Assembly (NCBI RefSeq): GCF_030056655.1
Contig: NZ_JASHIE010000004.1
Coordinates: forward strand, 186,001 to 250,000
Source of the DNA: Flectobacillus rivi
GTDB taxonomy: Bacteria > Bacteroidota > Bacteroidia > Cytophagales > Spirosomataceae
Direction: 5' to 3'
DNA length: 64,000 nucleotides
How positions within the stretch are numbered: the stretch's first letter is position 1; each line of letters begins with the position of its first letter. Below, in pieces: positions 36,504 to 45,142 of this stretch. A model generated the notes under the pieces. The model was not told where the DNA came from, ran no database searches, and worked only from the letters and a program-made list of their open reading frames with translations. The translations under genes were made by a program, and so were the position numbers.

Positions 36504-36897
36504 ATAGAGAGGTGATTGAGTTTAGTCGTGATTTAGTGACCTTCAAGTTATAAAAAATATGGTTGCTAGTACATTGAAAAAATGATTATCGGTAAAACTA
36601 TATAGTAATTTCTCTTCGTCCCGAACTTTAAAGTACTTAATCCTTTCTCCAATCGATAAACTTCTTATCTTTACTAATACCGAATTTGACTAAAGTATTA
36701 ATGCAAAATAAAATTGCATCAATACGCTTTAAGCAATAAGCTGTAGGTTTTAGTCTAAATGAATTAATAATTTCGTAAGAAATATTTTTTATCTACAGCT
36801 TATGGTCTAATGCCTAAAGCGGATAAAATTAATTTTGTTTTGCCTACTAATTTATTTATTCGGCGATTATGTTCACTTTTCTTCATCATAACTTATT
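36504..36897. other. 394-bp intergenic region with a long imperfect inverted repeat
   Basis: Arms at 36725-36746 (CGCTTTAAGCA then ATAAGCTGTAG) and 36793-36821 pair at both ends around an AT-rich centre; the right arm carries a seven-base insertion. No ORF. The region must also carry the promoters for the leftward membrane operon and the rightward M28 peptidase. Confidence 0.5.
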
Positions 36898-39126
36898 ATG
36901 AAAAAACTGATTACACTCCTAGGATTTTTGTGCCTAGGACAACTTACCTCGTCGGCTCAAAACCTCCTCGGATTCTCTGAAAAAGGTACTGCTTCCGAAA
37001 AAGAATTAGAAGCCAAATTTGATGCTCAACTCAACGCCCAAAACCTGCGTACTTGGATGAAGTTTATGAGCTCAAAACCTCATTACGTAGGCTCACCACA
37101 CAACCGTGCGAATGCTGTGTATATGCGCGATTTGTTTAAATCGTGGGGATTTGAGGCTCGAATTGATACCTTGTACACGCTTTTCCCAACGCCCAAAGTT
37201 CGTGAAGTTAGTTTGGTAAGTCCTACGATTTTCAAAGCCAGTTTGGTCGAACCTATGCTTAAAGAAGATGGTACTTCCAACCAGCTCAAAGATCATTTGC
37301 CGACTTACAATTGCTTTTCAGCAGATGGTGATGTAACAGCTGAATTAGTTTATGTAAACTTTGGTCGTCCTGATGACTATGAAGTACTCGAAAAAATAGG
37401 GGTTAGTGTTAAGGGAAAAATCGTGATTGTGCGATATGGCGGTTCTTGGCGTGGCTTAAAACCTAAATTAGCTGCCGAAAAAGGCGCTGTGGGATGTATC
37501 ATTTACTCCGACCCCAAAGACGATGGTTATGGTCAGGGCGATGTATATCCAAAAGGTCCCTTCAGACCAGAAGCTGGCGCTCAACGTGGCTCGGTGTTAG
37601 ACCTGCCTGTTGCGCCAGGTGACCCACTAACGCCAGGTTACGGAGATACCAAAGATGCCAAAAGATTGGAAGTAAAAGATGCGACAACGATTATGACAAT
37701 TCCCGTATTGCCTATTTCTTATGGCGATGCCTTGCCCCTACTCAAAGCATTAGATGGAAGAATAGCACCAGAATCGTGGAGAGGAGGCTTACCTATTGCC
37801 TATCATGTAGGTCCGGGAGCTGCCAAAGTGCATTTAAAGCTCCAATTTGATTTTAAAGTAGAACCTTTGTTCAATGTTATTGCTGTAATGAAAGGTTCGG
37901 AATTTCCTGATCAGTGGATTCTCAGAGGTAATCACCATGATGCTTGGGTATTTGGCGCAGCCGATCCTTTGAGTGGTATGGTTGCCGTAATGGAAGAAGC
38001 TCGTGCCATTGGAGAATTGGCAAAAACAGGCTGGAAACCAAAAAGAACCTTAGTATTTTGTGCTTGGGACGGTGAAGAGCCAGGTTTGTTAGGCTCAACC
38101 GAATGGGCTGAGGCCAACCGCACAGAATTGCAGAAAAAAGCGGTAGCATATCTTAACTCTGACGGTAATGGACGTGGTTTTCTGTCTGCTGGCGGTTCGC
38201 ACACATTAGAAAAATTCTTTAACCAAGTAAGCCGAGATGTTATCGACCCACAAAAAAACATCAGTGTTTATGACCGTTTACGTTCGTATATTTTGGTCAA
38301 TGGCTCTGGCGAAAGCAAAAAAGAAGCTTTAAGTCGTGGAGATATTCGTATTGGTGCCTTGGGTTCTGGTTCTGATTTTACTCCATTTTTACAACATTTG
38401 GGTGTATCTGCTATGAATGTGGGGTATGGTGGCGAAGATGAAGGAGGCGAATACCATTCTATTTATGATTCTTTTGACCATTACACTCGTTTCAAAGACC
38501 CAGACTTTGCTTATGGTGTAACGTTGGCAAAAACTATGGGAAGAACAGTTTTGCGTTTGGCAAATGCTGATGTATTACCTTTTGAGTTCCAAAACTTTTC
38601 AAATACGCTTCAAAACTACGGCACAGAGGTAAAAGCTTTACTAGAAAATATTCGTAGCAAAACTGAAGAAAATAATCGTCTGGTAAAAGAAGGACATTTT
38701 GCGGCAGCCGCTGACCCGAACGAACCGATTGTTGTGAAAACTTATGAGGAGGTTCCTTATATCAATTTTGCGCCGCTCGAAAATAGTTTGAATCGTCTCA
38801 ACAAAAGTGCTAATGCTTACGCTTCTGTGGTAAAAAACAGCAATAAATTAGCGCCAGCGAAGCTTGAGGCATTGAACCAACTTCTCTATACGATTGAAAG
38901 AACCTTGACCCTGCCAGAAGGTTTACCGAATCGTCCGTGGTACAAACACCAAATTTATGCTCCTGGATTTTTTACGGGATATGGTGTAAAAACAATCCCT
39001 TCAGTACGTGAGTCTATCGAGCAAAGAAAATGGAAAGATGCAGAAAAAGGCATTGAGATTGTGTCATCGGTGCTTAATAAATACTGCGATCAAATAGACA
39101 AAGCAGTTGCTTTGCTTGGAGAATAA
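36898..39126 (+). CDS. Secreted M28 peptidase, glutamate carboxypeptidase II-like
   Basis: A 742-residue zinc peptidase with a signal peptide (MKKLITLLGFLCLGQLTSSA), a PA domain inserted at about residues 125-290, the M28 catalytic core and a C-terminal transferrin-receptor-like dimerisation domain (from about residue 580). Zinc ligands are visible in HDAWVFGAADPLSG (His347, Asp356), DGEEPGLLGSTEW, LNSDGNGRG and GEYHSIYDSFDHY. The family removes C-terminal acidic residues from peptides; here it probably works in periplasmic peptide nutrition. All ligands are intact. Monocistronic. Confidence 0.93.
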   Translation: MKKLITLLGFLCLGQLTSSAQNLLGFSEKGTASEKELEAKFDAQLNAQNLRTWMKFMSSKPHYVGSPHNRANAVYMRDLFKSWGFEARIDTLYTLFPTPKVREVSLVSPTIFKASLVEPMLKEDGTSNQLKDHLPTYNCFSADGDVTAELVYVNFGRPDDYEVLEKIGVSVKGKIVIVRYGGSWRGLKPKLAAEKGAVGCIIYSDPKDDGYGQGDVYPKGPFRPEAGAQRGSVLDLPVAPGDPLTPGYGDTKDAKRLEVKDATTIMTIPVLPISYGDALPLLKALDGRIAPESWRGGLPIAYHVGPGAAKVHLKLQFDFKVEPLFNVIAVMKGSEFPDQWILRGNHHDAWVFGAADPLSGMVAVMEEARAIGELAKTGWKPKRTLVFCAWDGEEPGLLGSTEWAEANRTELQKKAVAYLNSDGNGRGFLSAGGSHTLEKFFNQVSRDVIDPQKNISVYDRLRSYILVNGSGESKKEALSRGDIRIGALGSGSDFTPFLQHLGVSAMNVGYGGEDEGGEYHSIYDSFDHYTRFKDPDFAYGVTLAKTMGRTVLRLANADVLPFEFQNFSNTLQNYGTEVKALLENIRSKTEENNRLVKEGHFAAAADPNEPIVVKTYEEVPYINFAPLENSLNRLNKSANAYASVVKNSNKLAPAKLEALNQLLYTIERTLTLPEGLPNRPWYKHQIYAPGFFTGYGVKTIPSVRESIEQRKWKDAEKGIEIVSSVLNKYCDQIDKAVALLGE

Positions 39127-39180
39127 AGGTAAAAATTTAGTCATCACTAAGGCTCCATTTTTCCAAAATACATGAATCTT

Positions 39181-39328
39181 TCTTCATTGAGTGAATTGGG
39201 ATTGAGTGATTTAGTAATTAATATGAATTTGACTAGTAGAGACGCAATGCTTTGCGTCTAGAGAGGTATCATTTTGAAATTTAGTATCAAAAAAGGCGGT
39301 TGAAATTAATTTTTCAACCGCCTTTTTT
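39181..39328. repeat. Short palindromic repeat plus terminator hairpin, copy 4
   Basis: Lead-in TTGAGTGAATTGGGATTGAG, palindromic core GTAGAGACGCAATGCTTTGC (39236-39255, continuing to 39264), then a 17-bp perfect hairpin (39289-39305 and 39312-39328, AAAAAAGGCGGTTGAAA) with a T7 run. It lies between the convergent M28 gene and the small two-helix protein gene. Confidence 0.85.
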
Positions 39329-39355
39329 TGGGGAAAATAACGAAGTATTATACAA

Positions 39356-39613
39356 TTACTTTCTTCTTGAATAAATCTCCTCCTCTACCATTTTCAATTG
39401 CAGTCTATGTTTGTTGCGATATAGCTGTACCCCTACGTTCAACAAAATTAAGGGAGCAATCCAACCCGGTTTGTTGACAGAAGAGATAAGATATACTGAT
39501 GTAAGTACCAATGTAATTTGGAATACAAAAAAAGTGTTAACATAAAACTTTAGAGATTGTTTTTTGCTCAAAAGTTTAGATAAGGTCCAGTTAGCAAAGA
39601 CGGTATCTTTCAT
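39356..39613 (-). CDS. Small two-helix membrane protein, paralogue B
   Basis: An 85-residue protein with the same layout as the gene at 36261-36503: charged start MKDTVFANWTLSKLLSKKQ, two membrane helices (about residues 24-45 and 48-66) and a basic tail EEEIYSRRK. The resemblance suggests a small paralogous family flanking the M28 gene. Here it has no co-directional partner. Function unknown. Confidence 0.65.
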   Translation of the reverse strand: MKDTVFANWTLSKLLSKKQSLKFYVNTFFVFQITLVLTSVYLISSVNKPGWIAPLILLNVGVQLYRNKHRLQLKMVEEEIYSRRK

Positions 39614-39850
39614 AAAATATATGTATAAGTTGTTGAGGATTAAGTTTTACTACTTTACTAGAACAAAAAAAGAGACACTTTTATTGCAACAAAATGTGAT
39701 TTGTAGACCTATTTAAGATTATTTTTTATCAGAAAAATAGGTTCTTGATTCTCTAGTATCTTATATGTGGGTAAAATTTTGTGAGAGGTCTTCTTTAATA
39801 GCTCTCTCTTTAAAGTTTTATGTTAGACCATGTTACTTTTCTTTAACCAA

Positions 39851-39892
39851 AAAAAATAATTCACATACCGATTGGTATGTGAATTATTTTTT
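39851..39892. promoter_or_regulatory. 42-bp palindromic operator upstream of the TetR gene
   Basis: Two 19-bp perfect inverted repeats (39851-39869 and 39874-39892) flank a four-base centre. The inner core CACATACC-n4-GGTATGTG (39862-39881) recurs at 40514-40533. It overlaps the region where the tetR promoter must lie (TATATTTA at 39897-39904 is the best -7) and fits an autoregulatory TetR operator. Confidence 0.85.
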
Positions 39893-39910
39893 TTCCTATA
39901 TTTACAATCC

Positions 39911-40498
39911 ATGGAAACGACGCAAGAATACATACTCGAAAAAGTAGCTCCTCTTTTTAACAAAAAAGGCTACAATGGCACGTCGCTTTCTGAGATTACC
40001 AAGGCTACCAATCTCACCAAAGGAGCAGTATATTTTTACTTCAGAAACAAAGAAGATTTAGCATTTCAAGCTTTTCATTTGAATGTAAAAAAATTGGTCA
40101 AACCCCTTAATAATGTAGTCATTGAACGTAAAGGCGCAATCAATAAGCTTTATGGCATGACCTTTTATTTCAAAGAATACTATTATGAATTAGCTTCTGA
40201 AAGAGGAGGTTGTCCGCTTCTTAATTTGGGAGTTGATGCTCGTTTCAACAATCCAATTTTGTTTGAGGAGGCTCGTAAAATTTGTGATAGACTTATCCAA
40301 AATACTGCCACTATTATCACCCATGGCATTAAGCACAAAGAAATCAAAGAAGCTACTGATGCACATACTTTAGCTACCAATATTTACTCTATGATTGAAG
40401 GGGGAATATTCATGTCTTTGATTACCCAAAATAAAAATTACATAGTAAATATCGCTAATCATATTGAGTCGGCTATTATTGAACAAATCCGCCTCTAA
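39911..40498 (+). CDS. TetR/AcrR family transcriptional regulator
   Basis: A 195-residue repressor-type protein. The N-terminal helix-turn-helix (YNGTSLSEITKATNLTKGAV, then YFYFRNKEDLAFQAF) is canonical TetR. The C-terminal helices form a ligand pocket and end in IEGGIFMSLITQ. ATG 39911 is preferred to an upstream in-frame codon because TetR proteins begin close to the first helix. Palindromic sites lie before this gene and before the downstream ketosynthase, so it likely represses both and responds to an acyl or other small ligand. Confidence 0.92.
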   Translation: METTQEYILEKVAPLFNKKGYNGTSLSEITKATNLTKGAVYFYFRNKEDLAFQAFHLNVKKLVKPLNNVVIERKGAINKLYGMTFYFKEYYYELASERGGCPLLNLGVDARFNNPILFEEARKICDRLIQNTATIITHGIKHKEIKEATDAHTLATNIYSMIEGGIFMSLITQNKNYIVNIANHIESAIIEQIRL

Positions 40499-40513
40499 AA
40501 AAATTTGTAGTAC

Positions 40514-40533
40514 CACATACCATTCGGTATGTG
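40514..40533. promoter_or_regulatory. Second TetR-type operator, upstream of the FabH-like gene
   Basis: CACATACC-ATTC-GGTATGTG has exactly the same half-sites and spacer length as the core of the site at 39862-39881. It lies in the 63-base gap between tetR and the ketosynthase, 28 bases before the latter's start codon. Confidence 0.85.
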
Positions 40534-40561
40534 TATTCAAACAATTCAAAAACAAGTTAAT

Positions 40562-41542
40562 ATGAATGCAATTATTGATTCTATCGGGGTGTATCTTCCT
40601 GAAAAGAAAATCGACAACCATTATTTCGAACAATTTTTGGAAACCACCGACGAATGGATAGTGAGCAGAACAGGGATTAATACCCGCTATTACAGCTCAG
40701 AAACCGAATATACCAGTGATTTGTGCGTAAAAGCGGCTCTAAATCTTGCTGCTAATTATCAAAAGAATCTTGCAGACGTTGACTTTGTAATTGTAGCCAC
40801 TAGTACTCCTGACCAAGCATTTCCAAGTATGGCAAGTCAAGTGCAGAGCCGTTTGGGTATTCCAAATGCAGGCTGTATGGACGTATCTGCTGGTTGTGCA
40901 GGTTTTGCTTACGGTTTGATTTTGGCAAAAGGTCTTATCGCAACAGGTGACTACCAAAAGGTATTGGTTATCGGTGGCGAAACGCTTTCAAAAATTTCAG
41001 ATTTTACTGACCGTACCAGTTGTGTGTTATTTGGTGATGGCGCTGGAGCAGTATTAGTAGAAAGTTCAGAAACGCAATATCTACATAAATCTATTTCGAC
41101 AACCAACGGCGACTTAGGAAAAGATTTGTATTTATCGAATCAACCAGCTCCCATCAATTTTGAGCAGATAGATTACAACGGAAAAATCCACCAAAATGGA
41201 CGTACCGTATTCAAGTGGGCTGTATCGAACCTCCCTGCTAATATTATCAAATTGGCAGAAAAAAATGGTATCACCACAGATCAAATCGATTGGATGATTC
41301 CTCACAGTGCAAATATTCGTATTTTGGAAGCCGCTTGCTCACAAATGGATTTCCCTATTGAAAAATGCTTGGAGAGCGTTGTCAACTACGGAAATACCTC
41401 AGCAGCCTCTATCCCAATTGCTTGGTACAATGGTATCCAAAATGGGAAAGTACAACTTGATGACAAATTAATGTTAGCAGGTTTTGGCAGTGGACTTACG
41501 TTAGCAGGTATTTATTTGACTAATCGTATTCAGAAAGCTTAA
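40562..41542 (+). CDS. Beta-ketoacyl-ACP synthase III (FabH-like)
   Basis: A 326-residue thiolase-fold enzyme. The catalytic triad is intact: Cys112 in DVSAGCAGFAYG, His248 in WMIPHSANIR and Asn278 in NYGNTSAAS. FabH condenses an acyl-CoA starter with malonyl-ACP. The start at 40562 (MNAIIDSIGVYLPEK) is chosen because the longer frame runs into the operator. It stands apart from fatty-acid genes and is under an apparent TetR operator, so it is probably a specialised paralogue making or sensing a particular acyl starter rather than the housekeeping FabH. Confidence 0.9.
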   Translation: MNAIIDSIGVYLPEKKIDNHYFEQFLETTDEWIVSRTGINTRYYSSETEYTSDLCVKAALNLAANYQKNLADVDFVIVATSTPDQAFPSMASQVQSRLGIPNAGCMDVSAGCAGFAYGLILAKGLIATGDYQKVLVIGGETLSKISDFTDRTSCVLFGDGAGAVLVESSETQYLHKSISTTNGDLGKDLYLSNQPAPINFEQIDYNGKIHQNGRTVFKWAVSNLPANIIKLAEKNGITTDQIDWMIPHSANIRILEAACSQMDFPIEKCLESVVNYGNTSAASIPIAWYNGIQNGKVQLDDKLMLAGFGSGLTLAGIYLTNRIQKA

Positions 41543-41567
41543 TATATTCTTGATTTTCAAGTTAAAA

Positions 41568-41603
41568 CAAAAGCGGTCGAAATGAGTTTTTCGACCGCTT
41601 TTG
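41568..41603 (+). terminator. Terminator after the FabH-like gene
   Basis: A perfect 15-bp stem (CAAAAGCGGTCGAAA 41568-41582, complement 41589-41603), followed by TGATTTTAT. It resembles the hairpins of the dispersed repeat copies but has no palindromic repeat next to it. Confidence 0.85.
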
Positions 41604-41612
41604 TGATTTTAT

Positions 41613-41795
41613 GCCTTTGTTGGAGAAAATTCCAACGAGGATATAAACTAGATTAATAGCCCTCCAGAAAAAAATCTTTTTCCAATTCTACCTCATCCAG
41701 ATAATAATGAATATCCTCAAGTTCATTCAAATACCCACTTGGAGGTACGCTCACTACGATTTTATTCCACGGTTTCCAGACATCTTTTAACATAC
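41613..41795. repeat. Duplicated 3'-end block, copy 1
   Basis: The downstream flank (with a TTGGAGAAAATTCCAA hairpin) and the last ~140 bases of the gene at 41653-42429 are about 90% identical by eye to 43261-43445. The 5' parts of the two genes are much more diverged. Confidence 0.8.
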
Positions 41796-42429
41796 CATGA
41801 TTAGTATTTTCATAGTGCTCTTTTAACCATGTTTCAACATTAGAAGTATTCTCCGAAATGATATCTCCATACTTCTCAATTTTTTCTGAATCATAAACAG
41901 GAAGTGTTTGTTTTCTACCATTAATGAGATATAAATCAACAAAGGGTTCTCCGTCCTTTATTTCAAAAGTCATTATAATTCTGTTGTATTTCCTATTAAA
42001 CTTAATATCTTCCAAATGGTAAAAGACTAATGCTTTTGCCATTGCATGTGGAAAACCCTTTGAACCAAGCTTTGCATAGTCAAACTCAACCTTATATACT
42101 CGCTCTTCATCATACCAATATTTATACTCATAATTCCCATCAGGATACAAAGTAACTATGATATCGCTGTAGATATTACCATTATTAAATTTGTAGATTA
42201 GTAGCTCTTTTAATGCAGTGTATGATTCTTCCAGTAGCTTTAACTCACCCACTCTGTCAATAATAGTATTTAAAGACTCTTCATAAAAATATATACTTAG
42301 ATATGTTTGAGGGTTTGTAATATCTCTGCCTGTTTGGCACCAAGCTTTAATAATCTCAGTCTGGCTCTCCTCAGATGGAAGTTTTCGAAATAGGGATACA
42401 ATATGCTTTTCTTGCTCGGTGATGTTCAT
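41653..42429 (-). CDS. Hypothetical protein, paralogue of the protein at 43301; immunity-like (YezG/DUF600-type?)
   Basis: A 258-residue soluble protein without signal or membrane segments. Its central strand region (SDIIVTLYPDGNYEYKYWYD) and the preceding helix recall YezG/DUF600 immunity proteins, a weak resemblance by eye. It shares the full length with the gene at 43301-44071; the last 50 residues (KPWNKIVVSVPPSGYLNELE and onward) are nearly identical, while the N-terminal halves differ. No toxin gene is nearby. The block looks more AT-rich than its surroundings. I regard it as an orphan immunity candidate, with low certainty about the family. Confidence 0.55.
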   Translation of the reverse strand: MNITEQEKHIVSLFRKLPSEESQTEIIKAWCQTGRDITNPQTYLSIYFYEESLNTIIDRVGELKLLEESYTALKELLIYKFNNGNIYSDIIVTLYPDGNYEYKYWYDEERVYKVEFDYAKLGSKGFPHAMAKALVFYHLEDIKFNRKYNRIIMTFEIKDGEPFVDLYLINGRKQTLPVYDSEKIEKYGDIISENTSNVETWLKEHYENTNHGMLKDVWKPWNKIVVSVPPSGYLNELEDIHYYLDEVELEKDFFLEGY

Positions 42430-42507
42430 AGATATGAAGGTGTTTATGTTTTGATTTTTTCGCCGTTAGTGATGTTCTCGCCAATGAGAATATTTAAGGA
42501 ATTAGTA

Positions 42508-43218
42508 CTATTTAAGGTATTTTTCTGGAACTTCCCAATTAATTAATTTTTGAACTACTTCTAAGTAATAATCTTTACTTGACTCCAAGCCAACTTGTCC
42601 AGACTCAATACATGATTGGTACCATTTGATAAAATCATTCACTTTAGGGTCATGACTGAACTTCATAGTCAAAGCTCTTCTGCTTACCGAATCATCCTGA
42701 AAAAAGAACCCTAAAAAATTTCTACTCATTGCAAACTCATGAAAACTACCTATATAACCAACACCTTCTTTGTACTCTAAATCATATTCTTGATACTTTA
42801 TATTAAGTGACTGTATTTCTGAATATTTGTAAAAAAAAGGAAGCATTTCTTTCTCAAAAAAGTCTTTAAATGCGATCGCAAACAAGTGTATTTGCTCATC
42901 ATGATAAATATCAACACCTACAACTTTGAATGGACCATACAAAGTTACAGCCTGTTTAAGGCTATCGTTTATTTGTTCTTTTGAGAGGTGACCATACAAG
43001 ACATCAATAGATGCTTTTTCAAGGCTTACTTCTTTAATTCTACAACTTATTGATTTCAAATGTATTGTATCGTAGGTATTAAAAGTAAGTCGTACAGTCC
43101 AAACTAAATCTTTTTCCGATTTACAAATGGTACAATCCTGTCTGATTTTAAAGCCATGTTCAGCTAAATAAGAACCCATTAGCTTATTCAATTCCGTTAA
43201 AAAGTATTTCCTTGTCAT
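42508..43218 (-). CDS. Hypothetical protein between the two immunity-like paralogues
   Basis: A 236-residue soluble protein, starting MTRKYFLTELNKLMGSYLAE and ending INWEVPEKYLK. It contains two cysteines close together (DCTICKSEKDLVW) and many aromatic and acidic residues but no motif I recognise. Its size, soluble nature and placement between two paralogues suggest the same orphan-immunity setting, in which unrelated immunity genes are often stacked. All three genes are on the minus strand with gaps of about 80 bases. Function unassigned. Confidence 0.55.
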   Translation of the reverse strand: MTRKYFLTELNKLMGSYLAEHGFKIRQDCTICKSEKDLVWTVRLTFNTYDTIHLKSISCRIKEVSLEKASIDVLYGHLSKEQINDSLKQAVTLYGPFKVVGVDIYHDEQIHLFAIAFKDFFEKEMLPFFYKYSEIQSLNIKYQEYDLEYKEGVGYIGSFHEFAMSRNFLGFFFQDDSVSRRALTMKFSHDPKVNDFIKWYQSCIESGQVGLESSKDYYLEVVQKLINWEVPEKYLK

Positions 43219-43260
43219 TATTCTTTGTGGTGATTTTAATAGAACTGATTAGTTATTTTC

Positions 43261-43445
43261 GCCTTTGCTGGAGAACATTCCAACGAGTGCATAAACTAGA
43301 TTAATAGCCCTTCAGAAAAAAATCCTTTTCTAGCTCTACATCATCCAGATAATAATGAATATCCTCAAGTTCATTCAAATAGCCACTTGGAGGTACGCTG
43401 ACTACGATTTTATTCCATGGTTTCCAGACATCTTTTAAGATACCA
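43261..43445. repeat. Duplicated 3'-end block, copy 2
   Basis: Partner of 41613-41795: the same hairpin-bearing downstream flank (TTGCTGGAGAACATTCCAAC here) and the same 3' coding end. Confidence 0.8.
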
Positions 43446-44071
43446 AAATTTGTCCTCTCATAATGCTCTTTTAACCATGTCTTTACATTGGTAGTATTTC
43501 TTGTGATAGTTTCTTCATACTTGGCAACTTTGTTAGAATCATAAACAGGCTTATGTTGTCCCTTTTCATTTATAAAATAATAATCCACAAAAGGTTCGCC
43601 CTCTTTAATTTCAAATGTCATGATTATACTTTCATACTTCTTTTTGAAATTAACCTCTGCAAGGTCGTAAAAAACTAATGCCTTTGCCATTGCATGTGGA
43701 AAATCTTTTGAACTACGAAGGGCACTTTCGTATTCTTGCTTATAAATTCGCTCTTCATCATACCAATATTTGAATTCATAGCTTCCATCTGTAAACAAGG
43801 TTATCAATACATCACTGTATGGTTCTCCATGATTAGCTTTGTGAATTAATACCTCTTTCATTCCTGAAGTATAGTGCTTTGATTCCTTAAAAGTTGGAAT
43901 GATAAAACTTGTTCTTGATTCATTGTAAAAGTAAATACTTACACCTGCATTTATATCTCTCACATCTCGGCCTGTAAAATACCACACCTTAACAGTTTCA
44001 TTTTGATTTTCGACAGGTATATCAGCTCGAAATAGAGAAGCTAGCTCTTGTTCTTTAATGTTAATATTCAT
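43301..44071 (-). CDS. Hypothetical protein, paralogue of the protein at 41653; immunity-like
   Basis: A 256-residue soluble protein aligned end to end with the one at 41653-42429. Shared blocks include KYWYDEER, FPHAMAKALVFY, IMTFEIK and EPFVD, and the almost identical C-terminal 50 residues; the N-terminal 80 residues are clearly diverged (MNINIKEQELASLFRADIPV against MNITEQEKHIVSLFRKLPSE). It is the first gene of the three-gene leftward block, and its promoter must lie in the AT-rich 285 bases upstream. Diverging specificity halves and homogenised ends are what one expects of competing immunity genes, but this is inference. Confidence 0.55.
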   Translation of the reverse strand: MNINIKEQELASLFRADIPVENQNETVKVWYFTGRDVRDINAGVSIYFYNESRTSFIIPTFKESKHYTSGMKEVLIHKANHGEPYSDVLITLFTDGSYEFKYWYDEERIYKQEYESALRSSKDFPHAMAKALVFYDLAEVNFKKKYESIIMTFEIKEGEPFVDYYFINEKGQHKPVYDSNKVAKYEETITRNTTNVKTWLKEHYERTNFGILKDVWKPWNKIVVSVPPSGYLNELEDIHYYLDDVELEKDFFLKGY

Positions 44072-44321
44072 AATTGTAGAGGATTTAAAACTTTTGAGTA
44101 AAGTATTTGGGTTTAATGAAATGACAAACTAGCAAAATAAATTACATATTCAAATACACTTTTTAAATAAATTATAGATTCACAATGACATCATTTCTAT
44201 AAATTTAGATACATTTTGTATAACAAAGTACTCATAAAGCTAGCATTTTTAATCAAAGCTATTTAATGAGTCTATTCTGTCAAGTAAGTAATCCCTCCTA
44301 TTTTATTTCGGAATCATTTTT

Positions 44322-44329
44322 TACCTTTG
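44322..44329 (+). promoter_or_regulatory. -7 promoter element for the methyltransferase gene
   Basis: TACCTTTG is an exact TAnnTTTG match, 27 bases before the ATG at 44357. A second candidate, TATATTTG, follows at 44337-44344. Confidence 0.6.
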
Positions 44330-44356
44330 CAAAAAATATATTTGACCATCATTTCC

Positions 44357-45124
44357 ATGAAAAAAATTATTAGCTGGACACTCCGAAACATTCCTCGTAA
44401 GTATTTGCAATTAGTTAGTCACTTTGCCATGAACCTATATGCGTTCTTTTTGCGAGGTAATAAGGTGGAATGTACAGTTTGTGGCTCTACATTTTCGAAA
44501 TTCGTTCCTTATGGTCGTCTCGAGCCTCGTGATAACGCTCTTTGTCCAAACTGCCTTGCGCTCGAACGTCACCGTTTGATGTATTTATACCTTCAACAAA
44601 AGACTAATTTCTTCAAATCTGACCTTAAAGTTTTGCACGTGGCGCCTGAGTATTGTTTTATCCACCGTTTCGAAAAAATGAAAAACTTGGACTATATCAC
44701 CGCTGATATTGAGTCGCCTTTGGCAAAAGTAAAAATGGACTTGCACAATATTCCTTTCGAAGACAATACTTTCGATGTAGTTTTCTGTAATCACGTATTG
44801 GAGCACGTCGACGATGATATTCGTTGTATGCAAGAAATGCGTCGTGTGCTAAAACCAAACGGTTGGGGTATTATGCAATCACCACAAGACTGGAACTTGG
44901 AAACTACTTTTGAGGATAAAACCATCACCGACCCAAAAGAGCGTGAGCGTCTTTTCAAACAAGATGACCACTTCCGTATTTTTGGTCGTGACTACCATAA
45001 ACGCCTCGAACAAGGTGGTTGGCATGTTACACAAGACCGTTTTGTGATGGAAATGCCCAAAGACAAAGTAGAACGCTATGCTCTTCCGAAGGAGGAGATT
45101 ATTTATTTGTGCGAAAAAAAATAA
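44357..45124 (+). CDS. SAM-dependent methyltransferase with an N-terminal zinc ribbon
   Basis: A 255-residue protein starting MKKIISWTLRNIPRKY; the frame is open ten codons upstream but those overlap the promoter. The N-terminal part has a four-cysteine zinc ribbon (CTVCGS...CPNCLALERHR), followed by a Rossmann-type methyltransferase domain: motif I region KVLHVAPE, then FEDNTFDVVFCNHVLEHVDD (motif IV) and EMRRVLKPNGWGIMQ. The substrate is unknown; in Bacteroidota this zinc-ribbon type often accompanies glycan or envelope genes. It runs into the aminopeptidase gene 18 bases downstream, a likely operon. Confidence 0.85.
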   Translation: MKKIISWTLRNIPRKYLQLVSHFAMNLYAFFLRGNKVECTVCGSTFSKFVPYGRLEPRDNALCPNCLALERHRLMYLYLQQKTNFFKSDLKVLHVAPEYCFIHRFEKMKNLDYITADIESPLAKVKMDLHNIPFEDNTFDVVFCNHVLEHVDDDIRCMQEMRRVLKPNGWGIMQSPQDWNLETTFEDKTITDPKERERLFKQDDHFRIFGRDYHKRLEQGGWHVTQDRFVMEMPKDKVERYALPKEEIIYLCEKK

Positions 45125-45142
45125 CACCAACAACACTCATCA

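Noticed and set aside
42508..43218. Toxin gene for the immunity-like block
   Set aside because: The middle protein has no secretion signal, repeat region or recognisable nuclease motif, so it is not called a toxin.
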